64,000 bases of DNA from Virgisporangium ochraceum (GTDB lineage Bacteria; Actinomycetota; Actinomycetes; Mycobacteriales; Micromonosporaceae). A model generated the notes under the pieces. That model was not told the origin of the DNA. It did not search any database and saw nothing but the letters and a program-made list of their open reading frames with translations. The position numbers and the translations under genes were made by a program. This document shows positions 1 through 8,712 of this stretch, in pieces (positions within the stretch are counted from its first letter, which is position 1; every line of letters starts with the position of its first letter). The DNA is taken from positions 154,654 to 218,653 of the forward strand of contig NZ_BOPH01000020.1 in assembly GCF_016863655.1 (NCBI RefSeq). Reading direction: 5' to 3'.

Positions 1-601
1 TCGGACCGCGAGCGCAGCGCGCTCGATGAATACTCTGCTCCATCGATGATTCGCTCCGTCGATCCGCGAGGTCGATCCGCGAAGTCGATCGGCGAAAGCG
101 GTCTGATCGCTCAGCCCACCGGTTCTTCGGAACACACCACGGTTGTCTTTCGGTCAGTCTGGGCTTTCACCGGTGCACACGGTGTCCACCTTCCCAGGAG
201 GCGCCTTTCCCGGGAGCGACTTACCAGTTGGTGGACCGCTTGCGAACAGCACAACCACTTACCCGCTCGCGCAGGCTCGAAGTTCTGAAGTTCGCCGACC
301 TACGGTTCCCCCTTGCGGGTTCCCCCTCGATCCGGTTACCCGTCTCTGGTGGCGTGTGAGATTTCTACCGCCGTAACACGCGCCACACAAGGGTTCCGGC
401 GAAGCAATCTCAAGAATCTTTCTCCGTCCACAGAAACGGTGGTGTTACCCCCAGGTTTCGACGAGTTATCCACCGGTTCATCCACACGACCCCGCCGTCA
501 GCCCTCGGAGCCAGCGGGGCTTCGCTGCCGAACCGTGACCTCGGACCGGCGTTCGTCGGCGGCCGCCAGCCACACGTAGACCCAGGTGCGCCGCGACCGG
601 C
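1..601. other. Non-coding region left of the first gene
   Basis: I see no credible gene in these 600 bases. The open frames here are short, overlap each other and lack ribosome binding sites. The first gene on the right ends leftward at 602, so this stretch most likely holds the promoter and leader of a leftward gene lying beyond the left edge. It contains a leader-like structured segment (about 228-385, complement) and a small hairpin, GAGCGC-AGC-GCGCTC, near 10-24. Three loosely DnaA-box-like 9-mers lie at 424-432, 466-474 and 478-486. Confidence 0.5.
228..385 (-). promoter_or_regulatory. Candidate cyclic-di-AMP (ydaO/yuaA-type) riboswitch leader
   Basis: Read on the minus strand, the segment carries in order GGGTAACC (complement of 334-341), GAGGGGGAACCC (complement of 317-328) and GGGGGAACCGTAGG (complement of 299-312). 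It is preceded by a stem made by GGCGTGT-like arms around 351-384. This order resembles the conserved core of actinobacterial ydaO leaders (GGGTAAC, then GGGGGACCC, then GGGTGAATC-GTAGGG). Such leaders usually precede cell-wall hydrolase or Rpf genes, and here the regulated gene would be left of the window. The 3' conserved CCGACAGCTAACC element is only weakly matched, so this is a visual resemblance and not a proven family member. Confidence 0.33.
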
Positions 602-1180
602 TCAGTGGGTGAACGGCTCCAGGCAGCCGTACTCCGCGGCCGCGCCTCGCACCTGCACCAGCACGCGCTCCGGCCGCACGTCACCGACCACGCAGCCCCG
701 GCCGCCGACCCGCACCCCGAACACCGCGCCGGCCGCCTCCCGCATCGACCGGACGGTGATCGCCTCGGAGCCGACCCCCAGGTCGAGGAACGCCTGGCGG
801 GTCGACGCCGGCCTGAAGTCGCCGGCGGCGCGCAGCGCCTCGAGTGTCGGCCGCACCCGGGCGGCGAGGTCCTCACCCGCCGCCTGGTCGTCGGCCGACG
901 GGTCGTTCCCCTGCTTCCAGGCGTTGTTGTCGACGTGGTTCGGCGGCCCGTCGCCGGGCGGTGTCGCGGCACCCGCGTCCGGCGCACCCGACGACGAAGA
1001 GGCGCCGCTCGGCGACGACGAGGCGCCGGTCGACGACAGCGGACCGCTCGCCGTGGGACGTGGCCCGTCGCCCGCGCGCGGCTTCGTCTCGGCGTCGCGG
1101 TTCACCATCAGGAGGACGACGTTGGCGAGCACCATCGCGGCCACGACCACCGCCACCGTCCACCACCTCGACCGTGTCAT
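602..1180 (-). CDS. Membrane-anchored protein of unknown function
   Basis: A 192-residue protein with one N-terminal membrane segment (about residues 6-26, starting MTRSRWWTVAVVV). A Ser/Pro/Gly-rich linker follows (about 35-90), then a compact C-terminal domain (about 100-192) with two cysteines (GCVVG and YGCLEP) that could form a disulfide outside the membrane. The ATG at 1180 was chosen over a longer frame because it shares one base with the stop of the upstream acetyltransferase gene (TGATG), which implies translational coupling, and because it places the hydrophobic segment at the N terminus. Similar small anchored proteins are common in actinomycetes. I do not recognise a named function, and export to the cell surface is inferred from topology alone. 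Confidence 0.75.
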   Translation of the reverse strand: MTRSRWWTVAVVVAAMVLANVVLLMVNRDAETKPRAGDGPRPTASGPLSSTGASSSPSGASSSSGAPDAGAATPPGDGPPNHVDNNAWKQGNDPSADDQAAGEDLAARVRPTLEALRAAGDFRPASTRQAFLDLGVGSEAITVRSMREAAGAVFGVRVGGRGCVVGDVRPERVLVQVRGAAAEYGCLEPFTH

Positions 1181-1683
1181 CAACCGCCGAGCGTAGCCGC
1201 GCGGTGCCACCGGACCTCGCCGTCGTGCCACTCGTCGGTCGCGGTCAACCCCACGGCCGTCGCGACGCTCGCGGAGGCGCGGTGGTCGGGGTGGATATGG
1301 GCGATGATCGTCGGGACCCGCTGAGCGTCGAGCCATTCCACGAGTCCCCTGGCCGCCTCGGTGGCGATGCCCCGGCCCTGCCAGGGAGTGCCGACCACCC
1401 AGGCGATCTCGGCACCGTCGCTTTCGACGGTCGCCTGGACGTACCCGGTCAGGCAGTCCTCGTCGCGCAGCCGGATGACCCAGTTCAACCAGGAGACACC
1501 CGGATCGTCCGGACCCTGCACCATGCGCTCGTACCGGGCCCGGAGCACCTCCGGCGACACCGGTTCCCCGCCGATGAAGGTGTGCAGGGCCGGGTCGGAG
1601 AGCACCTCCGCCATCTCCCCGGCATGGTCGACGCGCAGCGGCAGCAGGTCCAGCCGCCCGGTGGTGATGGCCTCGGATTCCAT
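1180..1683 (-). CDS. GNAT family N-acetyltransferase (RimJ/RimL-like)
   Basis: A 167-residue GNAT-fold protein that probably transfers an acetyl group from acetyl-CoA to an amine. The N terminus (ITTGRLDLLPLR) is typical of the RimJ/RimL/Acetyltransf_3 group. The acetyl-CoA binding loop is visible as GTPWQGRGIATEAARGL around residues 99-115, followed by a segment with HPDHRAS in the place usually occupied by NxxS. The small substrate or protein target cannot be told from sequence. It is the first gene of a two-gene leftward unit and overlaps the next gene by one base. The start is the only ATG upstream of the conserved first strand. Confidence 0.85.
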   Translation of the reverse strand: MESEAITTGRLDLLPLRVDHAGEMAEVLSDPALHTFIGGEPVSPEVLRARYERMVQGPDDPGVSWLNWVIRLRDEDCLTGYVQATVESDGAEIAWVVGTPWQGRGIATEAARGLVEWLDAQRVPTIIAHIHPDHRASASVATAVGLTATDEWHDGEVRWHRAATLGG

Positions 1684-1831
1684 GCGCCCTTCCTACCGCA
1701 CCCCGCGCGCGGCCGGGAGCCGCGGTCCCCCGGTGCGGCCGTCACCGCGTTCGGGAGGACGGCGCGCGGCGGGCGGCCGGATCGCTCCGACCGCCCGCCG
1801 CTCTCCGGCGGCGCGCCACCCGTCGCCGGTG

Positions 1832-1861
1832 CCCGGCGGCCAGCCACCAGTGGCCGCCGGG
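1832..1861 (-). terminator. Terminator hairpin after the laccase/cupredoxin operon
   Basis: A perfect 11-base stem (CCCGGCGGCCA at 1832-1842 and TGGCCGCCGGG at 1851-1861) with an 8-base loop lies ten bases beyond the stop of the gene ending at 1872. There is no U-tract, as is usual for strong GC stems in actinomycetes. It is the only strong hairpin I see at the end of this leftward operon. Confidence 0.6.
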
Positions 1862-1871
1862 TTCGGAATGC

Positions 1872-2861
1872 CTACTTCAGCTTCGCCGGTCCGGCGGCGA
1901 CCGCCTCGGTCTTCGCGGCCGAGGTGCGGGCCGCGGCCTTGTCGTCGCCGGTGGTCGGACGGTCGGCGGCCGACTTCGCGCCGGCGCGTGCCGCCGCCGC
2001 GGCGGCCGGGGCCTGGTCGCCGGTGACGCCGCCGCGGATGCGGTTGCTCGGCGCCACGACCGCGGCCGGGTTGTTGCTGGCGAGCTGCAGCTGGCCGTTG
2101 ATGATGTTGTCGTCCAGCGACACCCCGCCGGAGGTGTTGGAGATGCTCACGTCGCGGCCGTAGTAGCTGCCGGAGGCGCAGCCGTCCAGGGTCCCGTTCG
2201 GGCCGAGCTGCACGCCGCCGAGGTTGCCGGCGAACGTCGCCTTGCCGCGCACGGCGCTGCCGCACACGACGCTGCCGGTCGCGTTGTTCAGCACCGAGAG
2301 CGCACCGTCCACAAAGGAGTCGTGGACGTCGGTGTAGTAGGCGCCGCTGCTGTTGACGTTGCCGGTCACCTGGGTGTTGGCGTCGAGCCGGACCTCGCCG
2401 ACGTTCACCGCGACGTTGCCGGTGATCGACGTGTTCTCCACGTACAGGAAGCCCTCGATGGTCTGGTTCCCCTTGGGGCGCAGCGTCACCGTGCCGCTGG
2501 TGCCGTTCTTGAGGAAGACGCCGAAGCCGCCGGCGGCGAGCACGATCTGCCCGCCGACGGTCGTGCCCGACGTGTCGAGGTAGCCGTCGGCGGCCACCCG
2601 GATCTCGCCGCTGATGGTGCCGTTGTTGACGACCAGGTTGGCGCCGGCGGCCACCTGGACGTTGCCGGTGATCGTGGTCCCCTCGAGCGCGCAGGACTCA
2701 CCCGGCGGAACGTAGAGGTCGTTCGGCACGGTCACCGCCCCGCCCGTCCCGATGCAGTAGGTGATGAGATCGGCCTGCGCGGCCGGTGCGGCCGCGCCCA
2801 CGACGGACGCGGTGACGACCGCGGTCAGCGCCGCGAGCCTGGCGACGGTTTTGCTCTGCAT
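1872..2861 (-). CDS. Secreted beta-helix-like repeat protein
   Basis: A 329-residue exported protein. Residues 1-30 form a Sec signal peptide (MQSKTVARLAALTAVV, AxA site near PAAQA). The mature part, about 35-270, is built of short Gly/Val/Asn-rich turns such as ITGNVQVAAGANLVVNNG and ISGEIRVAADGYLDTSG, spaced like rungs of a right-handed parallel beta-helix or bactofilin-like solenoid. Four cysteines are scattered through it. The C-terminal 50 residues are Ala/Lys/Thr-rich and probably disordered. The start ATG has GGGAG five to ten bases upstream. It is the last gene of the leftward operon, 13 bases after the cupredoxin gene. No catalytic residues are recognisable; a surface or matrix role is a guess. 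Confidence 0.8.
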   Translation of the reverse strand: MQSKTVARLAALTAVVTASVVGAAAPAAQADLITYCIGTGGAVTVPNDLYVPPGESCALEGTTITGNVQVAAGANLVVNNGTISGEIRVAADGYLDTSGTTVGGQIVLAAGGFGVFLKNGTSGTVTLRPKGNQTIEGFLYVENTSITGNVAVNVGEVRLDANTQVTGNVNSSGAYYTDVHDSFVDGALSVLNNATGSVVCGSAVRGKATFAGNLGGVQLGPNGTLDGCASGSYYGRDVSISNTSGGVSLDDNIINGQLQLASNNPAAVVAPSNRIRGGVTGDQAPAAAAAARAGAKSAADRPTTGDDKAAARTSAAKTEAVAAGPAKLK

Positions 2862-2874
2862 CAAGGTCTCCCAA

Positions 2875-4722
2875 TCAGAAGAAGGCGTGGACGCTGCGGG
2901 TACCGATGTCCGACGCGGCGGCGGCCCGGACGATGGCCCCCTGGTCGCGGCGGGTGATGAGGCCGGCGGTGACCAGCGGCGCGGTGACCGACTGGACGTG
3001 CCGCACGAACGTGGGGTGGTCGGGGTACTCCCCGTTCTCGGCGACCAGGTCGTTGATGGTGCAGCCGTTGCCGGTGTCCTTGTTGGAGACGCCGGTGTCG
3101 TGACCGCGGATGACCACGGTGGCCCGGTTGTCGGAGTTGGGGCACGCGTCCGACCCGGGTTCCACGACGGTGAACGAGACGGTCTTCTCGGCCGCGACGT
3201 TGCCGGCGTTGTCGGTGGCCCGGTACCGCACCGAGTGCGGCCCGGCGGTGCCGACGGCGATCGGTCCACTGTAGACGGTCCAGGCACCGGCATCGAGCGC
3301 GTACTCCACGGTGCGCACGCCGGACTGGCTGTCGGTGGCGGTGACCGTGACGGTCGCGGTGTCGATGTAGCTGCCGTTGGCGTCGCGGCTCCCGGTGACC
3401 GTGGCCGTCGTCGCCGGTGGCACCACGTCCTCGGCCGGCGGCTGCACGACCGTGAACGACGTCGACCCGATCGGCGAGACGTTCCCGGCGACGTCGGTGG
3501 CCCGGTACCGCACCGTGTGCGCCCCGAGTGCGCGGACCTCGACCGGCGCGGTGTACGCGACGAACGCCGCACCGTCGAGCGAGTACTCCACGCCGGCGAC
3601 CCCCGACCCGCTGTCGGTCGCGGTCACCGTCACCGTCGCCAGGCCGATGTAGTCGCCGTCCGGCTCGCGGTTGCCCGACACCGACGAGGTGACCGTGGGT
3701 GGCGTGGTGTCCTGCGGTTCCGGCTCCACGACCGTGAAGCCGGCCATGCCCTCCGGCGACACGTTGCCGGCGTTGTCGACGGCCCGGTAGTGCACCATGT
3801 GCTCGCCCGGGTCGTCGACGACGATCGGCGCGGTGTACGGCAGGAACGGCGCCCCGTCGACCGAGGCCTCGATGCCGGCCACGCCGGAGCCGCCGGTGTT
3901 GTCGGTCGCGGTGACGGTGACCGTCGCGCTCCCGACGTAGCGGCCCTGCGCGTCACGGTCGCCGGTGACGGCCGCGGTGACCGTCGGCGGCGTGGTGTCC
4001 TGCTGCTGCGGCTCGACGACGCGGAACTGCACCGAGCCGACCGGCGACACGTTGCCGGCGTTGTCGGTGGCCCGGAACTGCACCGAGTGGTCACCGATGC
4101 CCGACACCACGACCGGTGCGGTGTACGGGGTCCAGCTGGTGTCGTCGACCTGGTACTCGACGCTCGCCACACCCGAGCCGCCGGCGTTGTCGGTCGCCTG
4201 CACGGTGACCGTCGCCGAGCCGACGTAGTTGCCCTGGGCGTCGCGCTGCCCGCTGACGGTTCCGCTCACGGTCGGCGCGGTCTCGTCCTCGACGGGGTCA
4301 CCGCTCACGGTGAACTCGCCGACCATCGAGCCGTGCCCGGGGATCGTGCAGAAGTACCGGTACTTCCCCGGCGTCAGCGTGACGGTCGCGGTGTGCCGGC
4401 CGTTGTTCGCGTCGAACGGGTTGGCGAGGATGTTCAACGAGACGTCGTGGTTGTAGCCCGGCGTCGAGGTGTCGAACGTGAGCGTGTGCGACATCAGGAT
4501 GGTGTTGCCGGTCGCCTCGCTGTTCTCGAAGACGATCGTCGTCTCACCGGGTTGCGCGCTGGTCGGCGCGCTCTTGTACCGCGTGATGTCGTTGTCGGCA
4601 GTCCAGGTCAGGGTCTGCGCCGCGAGCCGCGGGGGCGCCCCCGGCGCCGCGGAGACCGCGGGCGCCGGGGACACCACGAACGCTGACAGGACCAGCAGTA
4701 GAACGGCGACGAGCTGTTTCAC
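2875..4722 (-). CDS. Secreted cupredoxin with four Ig-like (OmpL47-type) repeats
   Basis: A 615-residue secreted protein. Signal peptide 1-25. A plastocyanin/azurin-like cupredoxin domain spans about 35-140, with a complete type-1 copper ligand set: His79 (MSHTLTF), Cys125, His130 and Met133 in FCTIPGHGSM. Four Ig-like repeats of roughly 90 residues follow (about 150-520). Each carries the pattern ATVTVTATD, GVxxVEYxxD, YTAPI/V and YRATDNAGNVS, as in OmpL47-type or chitobiase-associated domains. The last 80-odd residues are a two-cysteine module also present in the neighbouring 1322-residue protein. Its start overlaps that gene's stop by four bases (ATGA). The copper domain makes it a likely electron carrier or copper shuttle outside the cell; this role is inferred. 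Confidence 0.88.
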   Translation of the reverse strand: MKQLVAVLLLVLSAFVVSPAPAVSAAPGAPPRLAAQTLTWTADNDITRYKSAPTSAQPGETTIVFENSEATGNTILMSHTLTFDTSTPGYNHDVSLNILANPFDANNGRHTATVTLTPGKYRYFCTIPGHGSMVGEFTVSGDPVEDETAPTVSGTVSGQRDAQGNYVGSATVTVQATDNAGGSGVASVEYQVDDTSWTPYTAPVVVSGIGDHSVQFRATDNAGNVSPVGSVQFRVVEPQQQDTTPPTVTAAVTGDRDAQGRYVGSATVTVTATDNTGGSGVAGIEASVDGAPFLPYTAPIVVDDPGEHMVHYRAVDNAGNVSPEGMAGFTVVEPEPQDTTPPTVTSSVSGNREPDGDYIGLATVTVTATDSGSGVAGVEYSLDGAAFVAYTAPVEVRALGAHTVRYRATDVAGNVSPIGSTSFTVVQPPAEDVVPPATTATVTGSRDANGSYIDTATVTVTATDSQSGVRTVEYALDAGAWTVYSGPIAVGTAGPHSVRYRATDNAGNVAAEKTVSFTVVEPGSDACPNSDNRATVVIRGHDTGVSNKDTGNGCTINDLVAENGEYPDHPTFVRHVQSVTAPLVTAGLITRRDQGAIVRAAAASDIGTRSVHAFF

Positions 4723-7700
4723 AGTTGCCTCACGCGAACGTTGCGGATCTCGATCAGGTCGGCGTTCCCGTGGTTCTGCAGCCCGACGAAGCCGCTGGCG
4801 AACTGGCGGAGGTCGGTCGGCGGGTCACCGGCCCGCGAGGACTGCTTGCCGGGCGTGTTGTCGAACTCGTTGATCACCACGCCATTGCGGACGATCGTGT
4901 AGTGCTGGCCGACCACGCGGATCTCGTAGTCGTTCCATACACCCTTGGGCGTGGCGCCACCCTGCTGCAGCGACAGGACCGGGTCGAAGTTGTAGACCGA
5001 GCCGGTCTTCTGCGGCTCGCCGGTCTCACCGTCGTAGATCTGGATCTCGTGTCCACAGTAGATGGCCACCCAGGCCTGCGACGTCTGCGCCGAGCCGACC
5101 GTGCCGCAGCTGCCCGGAGGCCGCTGTGCCAACGGGATGCGCGGGTCGGGGAACCGCACGAACGCACCGCTGTTGGCGCGCGTCGTGCCCGCCGAGGAGT
5201 CCTTGAACTGGAACTTCAGCGAGAAGTTCCCGTACTCCCTCGCGCCGTACCAGAGCATGCCCAGCCCGCCCTGCGAGAGCAGGGACCCGTCGGGCTGCAG
5301 CGTGAACGACCCGGACGGTGCCTGGATCCAGCCGGCCAGCGACTCCGGTGTGCCGTCGAAGATGCCCTCGTACCCCACGTGCCCGGTGCGGCCGATCGGC
5401 GACGACGCCGCCGCGCGGGTCAGCGCTCCGGCCTCGCGTCCATTGAGGACACCGTCGCGCTGGAGCTGGCCGGCGACGGCGTCGACGTGGCGCACGAAGC
5501 TGTCGTGGTCGGCCCACGTGCTGTCGTCGTCGATCAGGTCGTCGACGGCGCAGCCGCCACCCACGACCCGGTTCGCCACCCCGGTGTCGGTGTCGCCGAT
5601 GGTCACGGTGGTTCCGCGGTCGGGCACCACGCAGCTGACGGTCACCGTCGTGCTCACCTCGGCGACCTCACCGTCGGCGTAGGTCACCGTGAGCCGCGCG
5701 GTGTAGGTCCCGACCTTGGCGTAGGTGTGACGCGGGTTCGCCTCCGTCGACGTGGCACCGTCGCCGAAGCTCCACTGCCACGACACGCCACCGGCACGCG
5801 ACCCGTTGAACTGGTACGTCAACGGCTTGTTCTGGACCGCGACGGCGGTCGCCGCCGGTGCCGGGGTGGCCGGGCCACCCTGGTACGCCACCCGGATCAG
5901 CTTCTGGTTCGGGTGCAGGCTGAAGAAGCCGCCGCCGTAGTCGAGCAGGTAGAGCGCGCCGTCGGTGCCGAACTTCGCGTCCATCCAGCCCTGCACCGTG
6001 GTGCTGGTGCCGCCGAACGGAACGATGGCCCGCAGCGACTCGGCGAACACCGGCGGCTGCGCCGTCGCCACCCCGGCCGGGTCGACCGTCACCGCCACGC
6101 GGTTCTGCGGACCCGACTGGTCACCGATGAACCACTTGTTGTCCCAGTGCGCCGGCCACGCCACGCCGCTGTTCACGTTGACCAGCGAGCGGTGGTAGGT
6201 CGGGCCGCTCATCACGGCCTGGGAGCCACCGGTCAGGTACGGCTGCGTGTAGGTGGCGTCGGCCGCGTTGTAGGTCGGGATGTTGCTGCCGGGACGGTTC
6301 GGGAAGACCGGGCCGCCGCCGTCGGGTGAGTACCAGATCATGTTGTTCTTCACCGGTGGCAGGTCGACCAGACCGGTGTTGCGCGGAGAGGTGTTCTTCG
6401 GCGCGTTGCAGTCGTACCAGCCGGTGAGCACCGTCGCGTCGGTGTTGCTGCGGTCGCGGTAGGGCTGCTTGTTGCCCATGCAGAACGGCCAGCCGTGGTT
6501 GCCGGCCTCGGTGATGACCGTTGCCGTCTCGTACTTCGCCGGTCCCAGCTCCGGGTTCGGCGACCCGGCGTCCGGGCCGACCCAGGCGGCGGTGAGCCAC
6601 TTGTTCTTCGGGTCCCACTGCAGGCGCGAGATGTTGCGCACGCCCATCACGTAGATCTCGGGCCGGGTCTTGTCGGTGCCCGGCGGGAACAGGTTCCCGG
6701 ACGGGATCGTGTAGGTGCCGTCGGCCTCCGGGTGGATCCGCACGATCTTCCCGTTGAGGTCGTTCGTGTTGCCGGACGTGCGGCGCGCGTCCTGGAACGA
6801 GATGCCGGCGAACTCCTGGGTCCAGTTGTTGCCGGAGTAGCCGCCCGACCCGCCCGACGAGTTGCTGTCGCCGGAGCCGATGTACAGGTTGCCCTTGTCG
6901 TCGAACGTCATGCCGCCGCCGGCGTGGCAGCAGCTGTGGATCTGCACCGGCCACTGGATGAGGTCCTTGCGGGTCGCCTGGTCGATCGTGTTGTTCACCT
7001 TGTCGTAGGTGAACCGCGAGACGGTCCGCTGGCCGACGCGCGTGGTGCGGTCGATCGACGCGTGCGGCATCCAGTAGACGTAGATCCAGTTGTTCTGGGC
7101 GAAGTTCGGGTCGGTGACGATGCCGAGCAGGCCCTCCTCGTTCTTCACCAGTTCGTCGCCGCTGCCCCGGTTGCCCATGACCTGCAACGTGGTGAGCAGC
7201 TTGACGCCCTTCGTCGCGGGGTCGAAGCGGTGGATCGTGCCGCAGCCGAGACCCACGTTCGGGTTGCTCCAGTCGACGACCGGCCCGCTCGGGCAGGCGG
7301 CCTTGCCGACGTAGAACACGCCGCCGTCGGGCGCGACGGTCAGCCCGTGCGACTCGCCGATCTGGTCGAGCTGCCCGGCCTGGTTCGTGGCGGTCAGCCG
7401 CTCGATCTTGTAGTTCGACGCGATCGTCGCCTGGCAGTCACCGCGCTCGATGCCGGTGGTCCAGCGCAGCGCGCCGGCGAGGTGGGTGCGGAACGCGGCC
7501 TCGTCGTAGCTGCCGACGGTGTGGCCCATGCCGGTGTAGAACGAGCGGCCGCCGTCGTAGTCCCTGCACCACGAGACCGGGTGGAACGCGCCGTTCGCGC
7601 CCTGGCCCGCGTTGTGCTTCCACTCCTCGACCTGCGCGACCGTGTGCACGGTGCCGATGGGGTTCGGGTCCCAGTTGTACCAGCGGTCCGAGCGGGTCAG

Positions 7701-8687
7701 CTTGAGCGGCAGCGTCGCCGTCGCCGGGTGCTGACGGTCGAGGATGTCGACGACGCTCTGCTGTACCGACGGCACCGGGGGAGGCGTCGGGTCACCGGCG
7801 AACAGCCGCAGGTCGGCGAGCTGGATGATCGGCTCGCCCGCGTTCGCGGTGATGTTCAACCGGTAGTGCGCGTACGTCGTGGTGTTGGCGAACGTGAACC
7901 GGCGGATCTGGAACGGGTGGTTCGGGAACGTCTCGCCGGTGCGCCGGTCGAGGTCGGTCCAGTCGGTGCCGTTCTGGGAGCCCTGCAGGGTCCAGTCGCG
8001 CGGGTTGCGGCCGGCGAAGTCGTTGGCCGAGGTGAGCGCGTAGGCGTTCACGGCGGCGGGGTTGGTGAGGCGGTAGGCCACCCAGCCGGTGTTGGCGAAC
8101 GTCAGCCACTTGGTGGCCGAGTTGTTGTCGATGAGCTTCTCTTTGGTCTCGTTCGGCGGGTTCTCCGCGCTGGCCGTCACGGCGGCGACGGGTAGCGGGT
8201 TGTCGACCGAGCCGACCGGACGGGTACCGATGAGCCCGGTGAACCAGGTCGAGTCCGGCTGCGCCTTCGCGGCGTCGCCGATGCCGAGGAAACCGTTGCC
8301 CGCGCGGACGTAGTTCTGCAGCGCGGTCTCCTGGTCACCGGTCAGCGGGGCGCCGGCGGCCGACAGGAACACCACGCCGCGGTACTTCGCGAGGTTCGTC
8401 GGGGTGAACACGGCCGGGTCGTCGGAGACCGTCACCGCGACGTCGTTGTCGGCGCCGACCTCGGCGATCTCGTCGGCCGCCTTCTGCACCGGGTCCTGCT
8501 GGTCGCCGACCGGGCCGTGGAACGCCAGCACCTGCACGCCGGCGTCCTGCGCGCCGGCGGGTTCGCGCACCGGTGACGGCGCGGCCGACACGGGCGCCAG
8601 CGGCAGGCCGACGGTGAGAGCGACAACGGTGGCGACGGCCAACGCGGGCCGCCACCTTCTGCGTCGGAAGCCTGATAGCGGGGTCAT
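4719..8687 (-). CDS. Giant secreted ThuA / F5-8C / glucose-sorbosone dehydrogenase / PKD / DUF1080 protein
   Basis: A 1322-residue exported protein with a signal peptide (about 1-35). The first half of a ThuA-type domain (about 50-165) is followed by a discoidin-like F5/8-type-C segment (about 170-310) and the second half of ThuA (about 315-425, with HPATATLP, WYNWDPNP, and SWCRDYDGGRSFYTGMGHT). A beta-propeller of the glucose/sorbosone dehydrogenase family follows (about 430-890; ESHGLTVAPDG, EEGLLGIVTDP, IYVYW, GNLYIGSGD, MGVRN). Then come a PKD domain (WSFGDG, about 915-1000), the 80-residue two-cysteine module (about 1016-1100) and a C-terminal DUF1080/laminin-G-like sugar-binding or hydrolase domain. 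GSDH propellers usually oxidise sugars with PQQ; activity here is inferred. It lies 25 bases after the laccase gene and overlaps the cupredoxin start, so all should be co-transcribed. Confidence 0.9.
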   Translation of the reverse strand: MTPLSGFRRRRWRPALAVATVVALTVGLPLAPVSAAPSPVREPAGAQDAGVQVLAFHGPVGDQQDPVQKAADEIAEVGADNDVAVTVSDDPAVFTPTNLAKYRGVVFLSAAGAPLTGDQETALQNYVRAGNGFLGIGDAAKAQPDSTWFTGLIGTRPVGSVDNPLPVAAVTASAENPPNETKEKLIDNNSATKWLTFANTGWVAYRLTNPAAVNAYALTSANDFAGRNPRDWTLQGSQNGTDWTDLDRRTGETFPNHPFQIRRFTFANTTTYAHYRLNITANAGEPIIQLADLRLFAGDPTPPPVPSVQQSVVDILDRQHPATATLPLKLTRSDRWYNWDPNPIGTVHTVAQVEEWKHNAGQGANGAFHPVSWCRDYDGGRSFYTGMGHTVGSYDEAAFRTHLAGALRWTTGIERGDCQATIASNYKIERLTATNQAGQLDQIGESHGLTVAPDGGVFYVGKAACPSGPVVDWSNPNVGLGCGTIHRFDPATKGVKLLTTLQVMGNRGSGDELVKNEEGLLGIVTDPNFAQNNWIYVYWMPHASIDRTTRVGQRTVSRFTYDKVNNTIDQATRKDLIQWPVQIHSCCHAGGGMTFDDKGNLYIGSGDSNSSGGSGGYSGNNWTQEFAGISFQDARRTSGNTNDLNGKIVRIHPEADGTYTIPSGNLFPPGTDKTRPEIYVMGVRNISRLQWDPKNKWLTAAWVGPDAGSPNPELGPAKYETATVITEAGNHGWPFCMGNKQPYRDRSNTDATVLTGWYDCNAPKNTSPRNTGLVDLPPVKNNMIWYSPDGGGPVFPNRPGSNIPTYNAADATYTQPYLTGGSQAVMSGPTYHRSLVNVNSGVAWPAHWDNKWFIGDQSGPQNRVAVTVDPAGVATAQPPVFAESLRAIVPFGGTSTTVQGWMDAKFGTDGALYLLDYGGGFFSLHPNQKLIRVAYQGGPATPAPAATAVAVQNKPLTYQFNGSRAGGVSWQWSFGDGATSTEANPRHTYAKVGTYTARLTVTYADGEVAEVSTTVTVSCVVPDRGTTVTIGDTDTGVANRVVGGGCAVDDLIDDDSTWADHDSFVRHVDAVAGQLQRDGVLNGREAGALTRAAASSPIGRTGHVGYEGIFDGTPESLAGWIQAPSGSFTLQPDGSLLSQGGLGMLWYGAREYGNFSLKFQFKDSSAGTTRANSGAFVRFPDPRIPLAQRPPGSCGTVGSAQTSQAWVAIYCGHEIQIYDGETGEPQKTGSVYNFDPVLSLQQGGATPKGVWNDYEIRVVGQHYTIVRNGVVINEFDNTPGKQSSRAGDPPTDLRQFASGFVGLQNHGNADLIEIRNVRVRQL

Positions 8688-8712
8688 CCGTGGCTCCTTC
8701 GTTGGGGAGGGT

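Noticed and set aside
424..486. DnaA-box-like 9-mers CCGTCCACA, TTATCCACC and TCATCCACA (possible oriC)
   Set aside because: None equals TTGTCCACA or TTATCCACA, only three occur, and no dnaA, dnaN, rpmH or parAB gene is in the window.
2761..4686. Long open frame opposite the cupredoxin gene
   Set aside because: It is the antisense of a strongly coding gene with domain matches. Its translation is Arg/Gly/Asp-rich without motifs, a composition effect of high GC.
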